Positions 1 through 8,146 of a DNA stretch of 35,171 bases are shown piece after piece. Under the pieces are notes generated by a model, which had not been told where the DNA came from, made no database searches, and saw only the letters and a program-made list of their open reading frames with translations. The DNA comes from Bdellovibrio sp. Lineage in GTDB: Bacteria; Bdellovibrionota; Bdellovibrionia; Bdellovibrionales; Bdellovibrionaceae. The DNA lies in NCBI GenBank assembly GCA_014376935.1, contig JACMQO010000119.1, positions 1-35,171 on the forward strand. Direction: 5' to 3'. Position 1 is the stretch's first letter. Every line of letters starts with the position of its first letter. A program made the position numbers and the translations under genes.

Positions 1-37
1 AAATACCAATTAAAGCGGCCGTAAGTATTGATTTCAT
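1..37 (-). CDS. N-terminus of an exported protein (partial, runs off the window)
   Basis: Only the first 12 codons lie in the window. The minus strand has an ATG at 37-35 with an AGGAG ribosome-binding site about 6 bases upstream. The peptide reads MKSILTAALIGI, which looks like the start of a Sec signal peptide (a lysine, then a hydrophobic run). Nothing can be said of its function. It diverges from the FAD oxidoreductase gene across about 350 bases. Confidence 0.55.
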   Translation of the reverse strand, partial: MKSILTAALIGI

Positions 38-393
38 ATCGACTCCTGTCTAAATGAATTAAATTTTCTGGATAGAACACCTATCTTTTAAATTGAATAA
101 AGCAAGAGCCTTGCCATGCGAGTTTCGATAAGGATGATTTGGATCGGGCAATAAAATTTTTTACGAGTCATAACTCCTCGGGATGTTCTTTAATTCCCCA
201 TTCCAGAAAGATGAAAAGTGATTTATAAGAAGAATAAAAAATGAATCGCTATTCTCAATTCGTTTTCAGTTGTGTGTTGAATTCATTTCAAAAAAGGTTA
301 AACAAGCTATGAATGGCCGATTTATAAAATTTGTTTCCATGTATTGCCTTGAATAGCTTGCATGTTTAAACCTTTGATTCTAGAAAAATTGTC
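38..393. other. Intergenic region between divergent genes, with an imperfect inverted repeat
   Basis: No gene was found in these 356 bases. They must hold the promoters of the two divergent genes, but I see no strong -35/-10 pair. The only clear structure is an inverted repeat: arms 296-310 and 353-372, with an exact core CAAGCTAT/ATAGCTTG (303-310 and 353-360), extended outward by GGTTAAAC against GTTTAAACC after a 3-base bulge. The loop is 42 bases, too long for an ordinary terminator. Confidence 0.5.
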
Positions 394-2073
394 ATGAAAA
401 AGAATCTTACAAATCGTCGCGAATTTATTAAATTCTCTGCTTTGACTTCTGCGGGAGTGGGCTTACTAGCTTCACCCAATATTTTAGCCGAAGCTTTATT
501 GCAAAATAAGATGCAGCAGGTTCTTGACGCAAGAAAATTAAATTATTCGATTCAGACGGTGGCTTTGAATAGTTCAAGCAGTACTGATTTTAACGGCGAC
601 AATATTGATAGACCCCATGAAATTTTATGGGATATCGATGGCTACGTAAAAACCAAGGGCGGATGGCCTCAAGTGGACCGCAAAGAAAAAGTCGTTGTTG
701 TCGGTGGTGGAATGTCGGGTCTGCTTTCGGCCTACTTACTGAAAGAGCACAAACCGCTTCTTTTAGAGCAAGATAATAAGTTTGGTGGTAATTCTAAGGG
801 CGAAATTTATAATAAGTCGGCTTATTCGATCGGCGCCGCTTACATCACTGTTCCGGATGAAAATTCAACTATTGAAAAAGTTCTTAAAGATTTAAATATT
901 TTTGATAAAGCGAAACTTGAAGAAGAAAAGGACGTTAAGTTTTTTTATAAAAATGAATTCCTAAAAGGCTTCTGGCAAGGTTCAACCGATCCGAAACGAG
1001 CCGATGAATTTATCGCGGTCGCGAACGAGATTAAAAGGATTTATGAAAATGAATACCCAGATATTCCTTTTAATCCTGAAGGCGCTGTTTCATTCGCGCA
1101 GTGGAAAGAATGGGACCAGATCAGTTTTCAAGATTGGCTTTTACAAAAATGGCCGAATCTACACCCGCACATTTTAGAATTTTTCCAACTGTACGGTTGG
1201 TCTTCATTTAACGGTTCGATCGATGAGCTATCGACGACACAGATGTTAAACTTCATTACTTCAGAATCGGTCGGTATTTTAGCGTTTCCGGCCGGCAATT
1301 CTTTGATCACGTTTCAGCTGCAAAAAACGTTAGAAGCTCATCAGTGTCCCGTTGAACCTAGTGCTTTTGTCATACAAGTCAAAACCACGGCAAATGGTGT
1401 TATCGTGACGTACGAAAACAGTGCGGGCCAATTGAAAGCTATTGAATGTGAACGCTGTATCGTGGCAGCACCAAAATTTGTGGCCAGTAAAATTGTTCCC
1501 GAAATCACCGATGAGCGAAATCGCCAAATCGCTAAGATCTCTTACCGAGGTTACATCGTGGCTAATGTCATATTGAATAAAAAAATTCAATCGGAAGGTT
1601 TTGATGTTTTCATGATGACAGGTGTGATGCCTGAAGCCCCTGCGGCGCTGTCGCCACCCGTTAAGGGGTTCAGTGACGTTTGCTTCGGAAGTTGGGCCCA
1701 GAACGATGCGGTGGATGAATCCGTGTTAACCTTGTATCGTCCGCTTCCTTACGATGGGGCCCGCCAATTTTTGTTTAGCCCAATGGCTTACGATAAAACG
1801 AAAGCGCAAATTGCGCCGGATCTAGATCTATTTTTAAAGCAGTTAGGTCTTTCAAATGCCGACGTAAAAGGAATTCGTTTAACACGCTGGGGACATTCGC
1901 TTCCCATCGCGCAAGTGGGCCTACTAACAAACGGATTATTAGATGCGATTTCGGCCCCGATCAATGAGCGTATCTATTTTGCAAACCAAGATAACTTTGC
2001 AAATCCTGCATTTGAAACAGCCTTTGCCGCGGCAGAGATAGCCGCCGCAGCTATTTCAAAGAAGCTAAGCTAG
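394..2073 (+). CDS. Tat-exported FAD-dependent amine-oxidase-like oxidoreductase
   Basis: 559 aa. Residues 7-32 form a twin-arginine signal (NRREFIKF, then a hydrophobic stretch), so the folded, cofactor-loaded enzyme should be exported to the periplasm. The Rossmann dinucleotide motif VVVGGGMSGL lies at 101-110, the ribose-binding Glu at 125, and a GGNSKG element at 131-136. The C-terminal segment (about 520-555, ANQDNFANPAFETAFAAAE) matches the FAD-closing end of flavin amine oxidases. About 100 residues separate the signal from the FAD domain, longer than usual. The substrate cannot be inferred. No strong Shine-Dalgarno is seen at this ATG, but the Tat motif fixes the start. A second, shorter Tat FAD protein lies at 32726-33850. 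Confidence 0.8.
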   Translation: MKKNLTNRREFIKFSALTSAGVGLLASPNILAEALLQNKMQQVLDARKLNYSIQTVALNSSSSTDFNGDNIDRPHEILWDIDGYVKTKGGWPQVDRKEKVVVVGGGMSGLLSAYLLKEHKPLLLEQDNKFGGNSKGEIYNKSAYSIGAAYITVPDENSTIEKVLKDLNIFDKAKLEEEKDVKFFYKNEFLKGFWQGSTDPKRADEFIAVANEIKRIYENEYPDIPFNPEGAVSFAQWKEWDQISFQDWLLQKWPNLHPHILEFFQLYGWSSFNGSIDELSTTQMLNFITSESVGILAFPAGNSLITFQLQKTLEAHQCPVEPSAFVIQVKTTANGVIVTYENSAGQLKAIECERCIVAAPKFVASKIVPEITDERNRQIAKISYRGYIVANVILNKKIQSEGFDVFMMTGVMPEAPAALSPPVKGFSDVCFGSWAQNDAVDESVLTLYRPLPYDGARQFLFSPMAYDKTKAQIAPDLDLFLKQLGLSNADVKGIRLTRWGHSLPIAQVGLLTNGLLDAISAPINERIYFANQDNFANPAFETAFAAAEIAAAAISKKLS

Positions 2074-2135
2074 GCTTGCGATCAATAAAGTCTTAATGTT
2101 AGTCTTTTGTAACAGAATTTTACGAAGGGCTTTCA

Positions 2136-2765
2136 ATGCAATTAATTGATATAATTTTACATCTGGATCAACACTTGGTGAACTGGGTTCAATTCTTCGG
2201 TCCCTATATCTATCTTATTTTATTTCTTATTATTTTCGCTGAAACGGGCTTAGTCGTGACTCCATTTTTACCCGGAGATTCACTTTTATTCGCCGTCGGA
2301 GCATTAACAGTTTTCGATGGAGCTTTAGATTTAACAACGATCTTAGTTTTATTGACCGCGGCAGCGATCATCGGTGATGGGGTTAATTACCATATTGGTA
2401 AATATTTAGGGCCTAAAGTTTTTGAGGGAAATTCGCGTTTTTTCAAAAAAGAACATTTAGTGCAAACAGAAGCCTTTTATCAAAAGTGGGGTGCTTTTAC
2501 GATCGTGGCCGCGCGATTTGCGCCGATCGTTCGAACTTTTGCGCCGTTTATCGCGGGCATCGGATCGATGCACTACAAAAAATTCTTATCTTATAATGTT
2601 TTAGGTGCGATTGCGTGGGTCTTTTCTTTTGTTTTAGCAGGTCATTATTTTGGTAATTTACCATTGATAAAAACTAATTTTCATATCGTGATTTTTGCGG
2701 TGATCTTCATTTCGATTTTACCGATGCTTATTCCATGGGTAAAATCGAAATATAAAAAAACTTAG
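2136..2765 (+). CDS. DedA family inner-membrane protein
   Basis: 209 aa with the DedA (SNARE-associated/VTT) fold. The N-terminal half has the re-entrant segment with ETGLVVTPFLPGDSLLF. The second half carries the signature ARFAPIVRTFAPFIAG with its conserved arginines and proline, followed by C-terminal hydrophobic helices. DedA proteins act in the inner membrane; characterised members recycle undecaprenyl phosphate or other polyprenyl lipids and support envelope homeostasis. The stop codon overlaps the stop of the convergent PCu(A)C gene by four bases, so there is no terminator between them. Which lipid this member handles is unknown. Confidence 0.9.
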   Translation: MQLIDIILHLDQHLVNWVQFFGPYIYLILFLIIFAETGLVVTPFLPGDSLLFAVGALTVFDGALDLTTILVLLTAAAIIGDGVNYHIGKYLGPKVFEGNSRFFKKEHLVQTEAFYQKWGAFTIVAARFAPIVRTFAPFIAGIGSMHYKKFLSYNVLGAIAWVFSFVLAGHYFGNLPLIKTNFHIVIFAVIFISILPMLIPWVKSKYKKT

Positions 2766-3217
2766 TGGTGACTTGGTTCTGTTTTTTGAGCGGCTCTGTC
2801 GATAACTTTAAAATCAAACTTTTCTTCGGTGCCGTTAATTAAAAAATCAACTTTGATCACGTCGCCGACTTTAATTTCGCTTGTTGCATCAAAAAGCATG
2901 ATGTGATGTCCGCCTGGTTTTAATTCTAAAGTTTGGCCGGCCGCAATCGTTAATTGCTCTACTTTCTGCATAGCCATACGGCCATCTTTTTCGATCGTTT
3001 CGTGCATTTCAACCGCTTTGAATGACTTTGCTTTTCTAATCATGATGACCGCGGGGCTTTTCGTAATGTTTTTTAAAGTCACGTATCCGCCAGTCGCATT
3101 AGAACCTTTTAGTGGTGCAAAAATGCGTGCGTCAGTCATTTCGATCACGGGGTTTGCTTCTGCAAAACTAAATTGCGAAGCCACCAAAATGCTGCTGATT
3201 AGAAGTAAATGTTTCAT
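2762..3217 (-). CDS. Periplasmic copper chaperone PCu(A)C
   Basis: 151 aa. A Sec signal peptide (about 1-19, ending FSFAEA) is followed by a PCu(A)C domain. The Cu(I) ligands of the family, H(M)X10MX21HXM, appear as His72, Met83, His105 and Met107 (PGGHHIMLF near 102-109). This family carries Cu(I) to the CuA site of cytochrome oxidase together with Sco1. The ATG overlaps the TGA of the upstream sco gene (ATGA), so the two should be translationally coupled. A short His pair closes the protein (PSHH). It is last in the three-gene minus-strand copper operon. Confidence 0.92.
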   Translation of the reverse strand: MKHLLLISSILVASQFSFAEANPVIEMTDARIFAPLKGSNATGGYVTLKNITKSPAVIMIRKAKSFKAVEMHETIEKDGRMAMQKVEQLTIAAGQTLELKPGGHHIMLFDATSEIKVGDVIKVDFLINGTEEKFDFKVIDRAAQKTEPSHH

Positions 3218-3795
3218 AGGTTTTCCTTTATTTTTTGCACGACACTTTCGGCCGAGCGTGGATTTGCAAGTGAATCTAAAACGTAACCTTTTTTATTTAA
3301 AAAGAAAATGCGGTCCGTATGCGCGATTGAATACCCTAAATATGATTTAGGATTTGGTTCAACCATGTAGCTGGCTCCGATTAGTTTCATAATTTTATCC
3401 ATTTGCTTAAGGCTGCCAGTTAAGCCGATAAATTTTGGATTAAATTGTAAAGCGTAGTCAGAAACACTTTTGGCCGTATCGTGTTCGATGTCAACGCTAA
3501 CAAAAGTTAATCGCACTTGGCTTCTTTCTTTATCGGTCAGCTGACGAAAAGCTTCGGCTGAAAACGACAGTGCCATGGGGCACACATCTGGGCACTTGAC
3601 GTAACCCACATAAAGTAAATTTAACGGCTTAGGATCATCGCTAAAATTCCAAACTCCTTTTTCAGTTAAGGCTGAAAAGTCTCCACCTAATTTCGGAGTT
3701 TGGCTGGCGTAAAATAACACGGCCCCCACAGTAAGTAAGCTGATAAGGGCCGCGATCATAAAACCAATGATAATTTTTTTAGGACGCAAAACCAT
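3214..3795 (-). CDS. Sco1/SenC family copper-binding thioredoxin-fold protein
   Basis: 193 aa. A single N-terminal membrane anchor (about 8-30) precedes a periplasmic thioredoxin fold. The Cu ligands are complete: CPDVCP at 68-73 (Cys68, Cys72) and His159 in SIAHTDRIFFLN. Sco proteins metallate or reduce the CuA centre of aa3/cbb3-type oxidases. It overlaps the upstream YtkA-like gene by one base (TAATG) and the downstream PCu(A)C gene by four (ATGA). The oxidase genes themselves are not in the window. Confidence 0.93.
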   Translation of the reverse strand: MVLRPKKIIIGFMIAALISLLTVGAVLFYASQTPKLGGDFSALTEKGVWNFSDDPKPLNLLYVGYVKCPDVCPMALSFSAEAFRQLTDKERSQVRLTFVSVDIEHDTAKSVSDYALQFNPKFIGLTGSLKQMDKIMKLIGASYMVEPNPKSYLGYSIAHTDRIFFLNKKGYVLDSLANPRSAESVVQKIKENL

Positions 3796-4223
3796 TACTC
3801 CGCAACTGTGACAGGAATGGTTAATTTGAAGGCCTGTGCATCAGCGATAAATTCTACTTGAACTAGCCATGGACCGCTCATCACAAACCATGCATTTGAG
3901 ATTTTAAATTGATTCGTTTCGTTCATCGCCGCAATTTCAACCGGTGCTGATCCGTGACTGTGTCCGCCCATATTCATCCATAAAGAGACTTTAAGTCCCG
4001 AGATCGGTGTTTCATTCGGCGTTGTGACATGCACGATAAATTCACCTTCGGTCGAAGTGTTAATAACGCTAACAAAATGAAGCGTAGCGCACACAGATAA
4101 GGCTGCATCAGCGCAGACGGCCGGAGTCGTATTTGATTCGTTCGTTTTCGCGAACTGGCCATCTTGGGCACGTGCAGTTAATCCGACCGTTAATAGTAAA
4201 GTGGCTAGTATCGATTTAAGCAT
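3795..4223 (-). CDS. Exported YtkA/FixH-like protein with a Met/His cluster
   Basis: 142 aa. A Sec signal peptide (about 1-19, ending LTARAQ) is followed by one small beta-sandwich-like domain. The core resembles YtkA/FixH-like domains: LWMNMGGHSHGSAPVEI (about 81-97) and a later MSGPWLVQVEF (115-125). Met83, Met85, His88 and His90 form a plausible Cu(I)/Cu(II) site. Two cysteines (37, 45) lie near the mature N-terminus. A good ribosome-binding site (AAGGA) precedes the ATG. It is the first gene of the copper operon, and a related domain is encoded on the opposite arm at 4929-5375. The metal role is inferred from context. Confidence 0.75.
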   Translation of the reverse strand: MLKSILATLLLTVGLTARAQDGQFAKTNESNTTPAVCADAALSVCATLHFVSVINTSTEGEFIVHVTTPNETPISGLKVSLWMNMGGHSHGSAPVEIAAMNETNQFKISNAWFVMSGPWLVQVEFIADAQAFKLTIPVTVAE

Positions 4224-4347
4224 AAATAGTCCTTTTTTTAATTAAGGTCTTTCAGATACCTTTTTTACGAACTTTTGGCACCTAAGTTTATTGGGTGCAA
4301 CACTATGTAGCGCTTCTCAAGACCTGGGTTATTTGCTAGAAGAGTTT
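4224..4347. promoter_or_regulatory. Divergent promoter region of the two copper/redox operons
   Basis: This 124-base gap must carry promoters for both arms. Two short inverted repeats are visible: AAGGT/ACCTT near 4244-4262 and GCACC/GGTGC near 4279-4299, the latter within an approximate TTGGCACC...GGTGCAA dyad. Either could bind a metal-responsive regulator, but neither matches a known copper operator closely. No clear sigma-70 promoter was seen. Confidence 0.35.
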
Positions 4348-4914
4348 ATGGTTTATATAATTTCATTTTTGACTCTATTTTCGCTTAATTTATCTGCAGC
4401 AACGGGTAGCCCCTCAATGACGGTTCCTGCTGAAGTCAAAGGTGAAAACCTTGTCACGGCCGTGGCCCAATCAGTCACGATTAAAGAAATCAAAGAAAAA
4501 GGAACGGTTATTGTATTCATGTCTGCAAAATGCCCATGTTCAAATAGCCATATGCCAGTTGTTAAAAAATTATCAGAGCAGCATAACGATTTTCAATTCG
4601 TGGTCGTGCATTCGAATTCGGACGAACCTATCAAAGAGTCTTCTGATTATTTTAAAAAGGCAAATTTGCCATTTACGGTGATTCAAGATGACGAAGCAAA
4701 AATCGCCGATCAGTTTAAGGCTTTTAAAACTCCACATGCTTTTGTTATCAGCCCGAAGGGTAAAATTTTATACCAAGGCGGGGTGACGGATAGTTCTAAT
4801 GCCGAAGCGTCTTCAAAAAACTTCTTAGCCGAGGCTTTAAATCAAATTTCTGAAAACAAACCGGTACTCGTTGCTGAAGGTCGCACTTTGGGCTGCGTGA
4901 TTTTACGAAAATAA
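4348..4914 (+). CDS. Exported redoxin (AhpC/TSA-like thioredoxin fold)
   Basis: 188 aa. I place the start at ATG 4348 because it gives a signal peptide at once (MVYIISFLTLFSLNLSA) and has a GAAGAG-like site upstream; an in-frame ATG at 4291 would add 19 unlikely residues. The thioredoxin fold has the active-site segment KCPCS (Cys62, Cys64) and a cis-Pro-like TPHAFVI further on. The tail carries a conserved-looking Gly-Cys (TLGCVIL), seen in related redoxins. It probably handles thiol or disulfide chemistry in the periplasm, perhaps for copper-site maturation. It opens the plus-strand operon. Confidence 0.8.
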   Translation: MVYIISFLTLFSLNLSAATGSPSMTVPAEVKGENLVTAVAQSVTIKEIKEKGTVIVFMSAKCPCSNSHMPVVKKLSEQHNDFQFVVVHSNSDEPIKESSDYFKKANLPFTVIQDDEAKIADQFKAFKTPHAFVISPKGKILYQGGVTDSSNAEASSKNFLAEALNQISENKPVLVAEGRTLGCVILRK

Positions 4915-4928
4915 AAAAAAGGTTCGTG

Positions 4929-5375
4929 ATGAAATATTTTTTAGTTCTAGTCATTTTATCACTGATTCAGTTTGGGTGCGCGCGTCCGAACTATCTTGAT
5001 TCAGTGAAACAAGATCAGCAGCAGACGGTGAACAGTGAAGTTTATAAATTAGCGTCAGCCTCTTTAGGTTTAGCTATTGACCTAGCGTTTGATAAAACTC
5101 CGAACGATAGCGACGAAAATACTTTTATTTTGCAGTTTCATCAACCCGGTAGTTCAGTCGCGGTCGGCGTAGATCAAACGATCGCTATTATCTTGTGGAT
5201 GCCAAGCATGGGGCATGGATCAAGTCCCGTCAAAATTCAAAAGATCGCAGATGGTATTTACCGCGTCACCAAAGTTTATTTCATTATGCCGGGCGATTGG
5301 GAAATTCGTTTACAGATTAAAGATCAAGAGACTTCAAATGTTATTGAACAGATCAATCAAAAAATTAGTATTTAG
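4929..5375 (+). CDS. YtkA/FixH-like lipoprotein (paralogue of the gene at 3795-4223)
   Basis: 148 aa from ATG 4929 (a GTG lies three bases earlier). The N-terminus MKYFLVLVILSLIQFGC suggests a lipoprotein with Cys17, though the lipobox is not ideal. The body carries LWMPSMGHGSSPVKI and then MPGDWEIRLQI, the same two motifs in the same order as in the protein at 3795-4223. Met and His in the first motif could bind copper. It starts 11 bases after the redoxin and its 3' end overlaps the next gene by 38 bases. Function is inferred only from similarity and context. Confidence 0.7.
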   Translation: MKYFLVLVILSLIQFGCARPNYLDSVKQDQQQTVNSEVYKLASASLGLAIDLAFDKTPNDSDENTFILQFHQPGSSVAVGVDQTIAIILWMPSMGHGSSPVKIQKIADGIYRVTKVYFIMPGDWEIRLQIKDQETSNVIEQINQKISI

Positions 5376-6261
5376 TTTTTTTCTTTTTATAGCACCCGTT
5401 ACGGCATTAGCAAGCGCTTGCTGCGGTGGGGGCTTTGCGATGCCGGCATTAATCACGGGCGACGACCACGCGACGGTGACGACATCGTATTCGTATTCAA
5501 AAGTCGATAGCGATGTGACCGACGCGGGCGTTTGGATTAAGCGTAACAATGATGATTTAACGTCTAAGGTTTTTAAGATAGATGGCGCTTTTGTTTTTGA
5601 TGATCGGTACCAGGCGGGTCTTTCTGTTCCGATTCAAACCCGCTCGAAGCAGGGCGGGTTTAGTGAAGACTCAACCGGTTTAGGGGATGTATCAGCTTTA
5701 GCCGGCTACGAATATTTACCAGATTGGGATTATAATCCGTGGCGTCCCCACGGAGTCGGATTTTTAACTTTAACGTTACCTACGGGTAAATCAATTCAAG
5801 AGACCCAAACAGTCTCGGGCATCGATGGTCGCGGGCGGGGATTTTGGGCCTTGGGTGTTGGAACGACGCTGACGAAAGCATGGACCGTGTGGGATGGCAA
5901 TTCGACTTTTGAAGTGCATCGCTCGTTTGATAAAACCGTTCATAACGCGCAAATTGATGGTACAATTAAGCCAGGTTACGGTGGCAGTTTCGTTATGGGC
6001 GCTGGGTACAACATTAAAGGCTTACGTTTAGGAACAACACTTTCTTGGAACTACGAAGACGCGATCAACGTGGTTGGTAATAATTCATCAGATGGGTCTG
6101 TTGAACGTTTTGCAACCGGAACAGTGTCTGCCAGCTACATGTTTAAAGAATCGTGGGCCGCGACAGCTAGCTATTCGGATCAAACATTATTTGGAGATCC
6201 GACACGGACGACGTTATCAAAAATTGTTGCCGTATCGCTTCAAAAAAGATGGACACGATGA
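5338..6261 (+). CDS. Outer-membrane beta-barrel protein with a CCGGG mature N-terminus
   Basis: 307 aa. I choose ATG 5338, inside the end of the lipoprotein gene, because it yields a proper signal peptide (MLLNRSIKKLVFSFFLFIAP, then VTALASA). The mature chain begins at or near CCGGG (Cys28, Cys29). The rest is rich in alternating amphipathic strands with Gly/Tyr/Trp/Thr, as in beta-barrels, and ends on a strand-like segment, VAVSLQKRW. Its place after a redoxin and a copper-type lipoprotein suggests metal passage or sensing at the outer membrane. I do not recognise a named family. Confidence 0.65.
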   Translation: MLLNRSIKKLVFSFFLFIAPVTALASACCGGGFAMPALITGDDHATVTTSYSYSKVDSDVTDAGVWIKRNNDDLTSKVFKIDGAFVFDDRYQAGLSVPIQTRSKQGGFSEDSTGLGDVSALAGYEYLPDWDYNPWRPHGVGFLTLTLPTGKSIQETQTVSGIDGRGRGFWALGVGTTLTKAWTVWDGNSTFEVHRSFDKTVHNAQIDGTIKPGYGGSFVMGAGYNIKGLRLGTTLSWNYEDAINVVGNNSSDGSVERFATGTVSASYMFKESWAATASYSDQTLFGDPTRTTLSKIVAVSLQKRWTR

Positions 6262-6497
6262 AATCAAAATCAGAAACAGAGATTGAATTTAAAAAATCAA
6301 AGACAACAATGAAAGCTTTTTTACGTTCTTTTTTAATGCCGACGTTGATTGGTAAGTCTTTGGTTTTGTATTTCGGAATTAATTATTCATTATCGCCTGA
6401 TGAAGGCTATGGGTACGGTTTGGCGGCGTCGATCGCTTTTACTTTTTGCTCTTTAGTTTTGTTTGCCTGGAAATATCGTAATCACGAAGAACTTTAA
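6258..6497 (+). CDS. Small two-helix membrane protein
   Basis: 79 aa from ATG 6258, which overlaps the stop of the beta-barrel gene as ATGA. A basic N-terminus (KSKSETEIEFKKSK) precedes two likely membrane helices (about 25-42 and 51-68). No family is recognised. Coupled translation with the beta-barrel gene suggests a shared role, for instance an inner-membrane partner. Confidence 0.6.
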   Translation: MKSKSETEIEFKKSKTTMKAFLRSFLMPTLIGKSLVLYFGINYSLSPDEGYGYGLAASIAFTFCSLVLFAWKYRNHEEL

Positions 6498-6554
6498 TTT
6501 CTAGAGGGCGGCATTTCGTTGCTTTTTGCGGCCGCATCATGAAAACTAAACCCT

Positions 6555-7856
6555 ATGACTGGAATACTAAACGCTCCCTTTGAGATTAAATATTTAGCGA
6601 CCGGCTTTTTTGCAGTCGCATTACTTCATACTTTTGTAGTTTCTTACTTTGCCAAATTATCCCATCAATACAAAGAAGGTTCGGCCGCCGAAGCTTTTTT
6701 TCACCTGATGGCTGAAGTAGAAGTCGTTTTTGGTTTTTGGGCTTTCTTGTTTTTAATGACGTGGGGCATTTTGTTAGGACCCACCGACGTTATTCACTAT
6801 CAGCAATCATTAAATATGACCGAGCCTTTATTTATTTTTTGTGTCATGATTTTAGCATCGACTCGGCCCGTACTGATGTTGGCTCGACAAACTATTTTAG
6901 CCATTAGCGGTCGTCTTGCGAAGATCATTCCCGTACCTGCGGTGACGCTTCAGTTCTACATTTTAATGACACTGGGTACCTTTTTAGGTTCGCTGATCAC
7001 CGAGCCTGCGGCGATTACGATCGCGGCTTTGTTACTATATAAAATGATAGATGCAGAGAAAATTGATCAGACGCTATTGTATGGATCTATTGGTTTACTT
7101 TTCGTGAATATTTCTGTTGGTGGTGCTTTAACCCACTTCGCGGCACCGCCCATTTTGGTGGTGGCGCGCACGTGGAACTGGGGATTGGTCGATGTTTTTT
7201 TAAATTTAGGTGAAGCCTCGATTGCGACAGTTTTAATAAATGCGACCTTGTTTACGGTTCTATTTCATAAAAAAATCAAGCAGCAGCTAAGCCCTTTGCA
7301 AACGACCACGGGTAAAATGCCGGTGTGGGTGACAGTCGCTCATTTATTATTTTTAGTGGCTTTCGTTGCGACGGCCCATTATGAAAAAGTATTTTTTGGA
7401 TTATTTTTAATTTTTATCGGGTTAACGACGGTGACGCGCAAGTACCAAGACGCTTTAAAATTTAAAGAAGCATTGCTCGTTGCATTTTTCTTAAGTGGTT
7501 TAATTGTTTTTGGTTCATTTCAAAGATGGTGGCTTGAGCCGATCATTTTAGCTTTGACCGAAAAAGCATTATTCTTTAGTGCCATTGCTTTGACCGCAAT
7601 CACTGATAATGCGGCTTTAACTTATTTAGGTTCGCAGGTTCCGAGTTTAACTGACGCATCGAAGTGGGCCTTAGTATCTGGAGCCATCACGGGAGGTGGT
7701 TTAACGATTCTAGCCAACGCGCCCAATCCTGCAGGCTTTTCGATATTAAGTTCTAAATTTCCAAGCAAAAGCTTGAATGCCGGAAAACTTTTACTGGCGG
7801 CCCTAGTTCCCACGCTGATTGCGACGGGTTGCTTTTTAATTCTTGGAAAATTCTAG
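6555..7856 (+). CDS. Putative Na+/H+ antiporter (NhaD/ArsB-like ion transporter)
   Basis: 433 aa, with about 11 hydrophobic segments. Two internal repeats carry ion-transporter-like re-entrant motifs: LITEPAAITIAALLLYK (about 144-160) in the first half and TDNAALTYLGSQ (about 347-358) followed by ANAPNPAGFSI in the second. These charged and Asn/Pro elements inside membrane segments resemble the NhaD/NhaB superfamily and the uncharacterised 'putative Na+/H+ antiporter' family. The ion specificity is not shown. A 57-base gap separates it from the small membrane protein gene, so it may belong to the same transcript. A hairpin terminator follows. Confidence 0.7.
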   Translation: MTGILNAPFEIKYLATGFFAVALLHTFVVSYFAKLSHQYKEGSAAEAFFHLMAEVEVVFGFWAFLFLMTWGILLGPTDVIHYQQSLNMTEPLFIFCVMILASTRPVLMLARQTILAISGRLAKIIPVPAVTLQFYILMTLGTFLGSLITEPAAITIAALLLYKMIDAEKIDQTLLYGSIGLLFVNISVGGALTHFAAPPILVVARTWNWGLVDVFLNLGEASIATVLINATLFTVLFHKKIKQQLSPLQTTTGKMPVWVTVAHLLFLVAFVATAHYEKVFFGLFLIFIGLTTVTRKYQDALKFKEALLVAFFLSGLIVFGSFQRWWLEPIILALTEKALFFSAIALTAITDNAALTYLGSQVPSLTDASKWALVSGAITGGGLTILANAPNPAGFSILSSKFPSKSLNAGKLLLAALVPTLIATGCFLILGKF

Positions 7857-7899
7857 TTCGTATTTTTATTAAGTGATTCGAAATTTCATTTTAGGCAAA

Positions 7900-7927
7900 A
7901 AAAAGGATGACCGAAGTCATCCTTTTT
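7900..7927. terminator. Bidirectional intrinsic terminator
   Basis: A perfect 12-bp stem, AAAAAGGATGAC/GTCATCCTTTTT, with a CGAA tetraloop and a T run at the 3' end on both strands. It lies between the convergent antiporter (plus) and small Ala/Lys-rich (minus) genes and can end both transcripts. Confidence 0.85.
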
Positions 7928-7951
7928 ACTGTTACAAAAAACTAAAATTAA

Positions 7952-8146
7952 TTAGTGAGTTGCTTCAGAAGCTTTTTTAGCTTTTTTACCTTTTTTGTGT
8001 TTCTTTTCAGCTTTCATTGCTGGAGCAGCTGGAGCTGCTTCAGAAACTGCAGGTGCAGCAGCAGGAGCAGCTGGAGCTGCGCCGTGTTCTTGAGCGTTAA
8101 CTGCGAACGAGAAAGCTAAAGCAGCGATGATAGTCATTAATTTCAT
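7952..8146 (-). CDS. Small secreted Ala/Pro/Lys-rich protein (Asr-like composition)
   Basis: 64 aa. It has a very good ribosome-binding site (AAGGAGAT, about 6 bases before ATG) and a clean signal peptide (MKLMTIIAALAFSFAVNA). The mature peptide is about 46 residues: first Ala/Pro repeats, then a lysine block (KAEKKHKKGKKAKK). The composition resembles acid-shock protein Asr of enterobacteria, but low complexity makes homology unprovable. It may be a polycationic envelope peptide. The strong site suggests high expression. Confidence 0.75.
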   Translation of the reverse strand: MKLMTIIAALAFSFAVNAQEHGAAPAAPAAAPAVSEAAPAAPAMKAEKKHKKGKKAKKASEATH

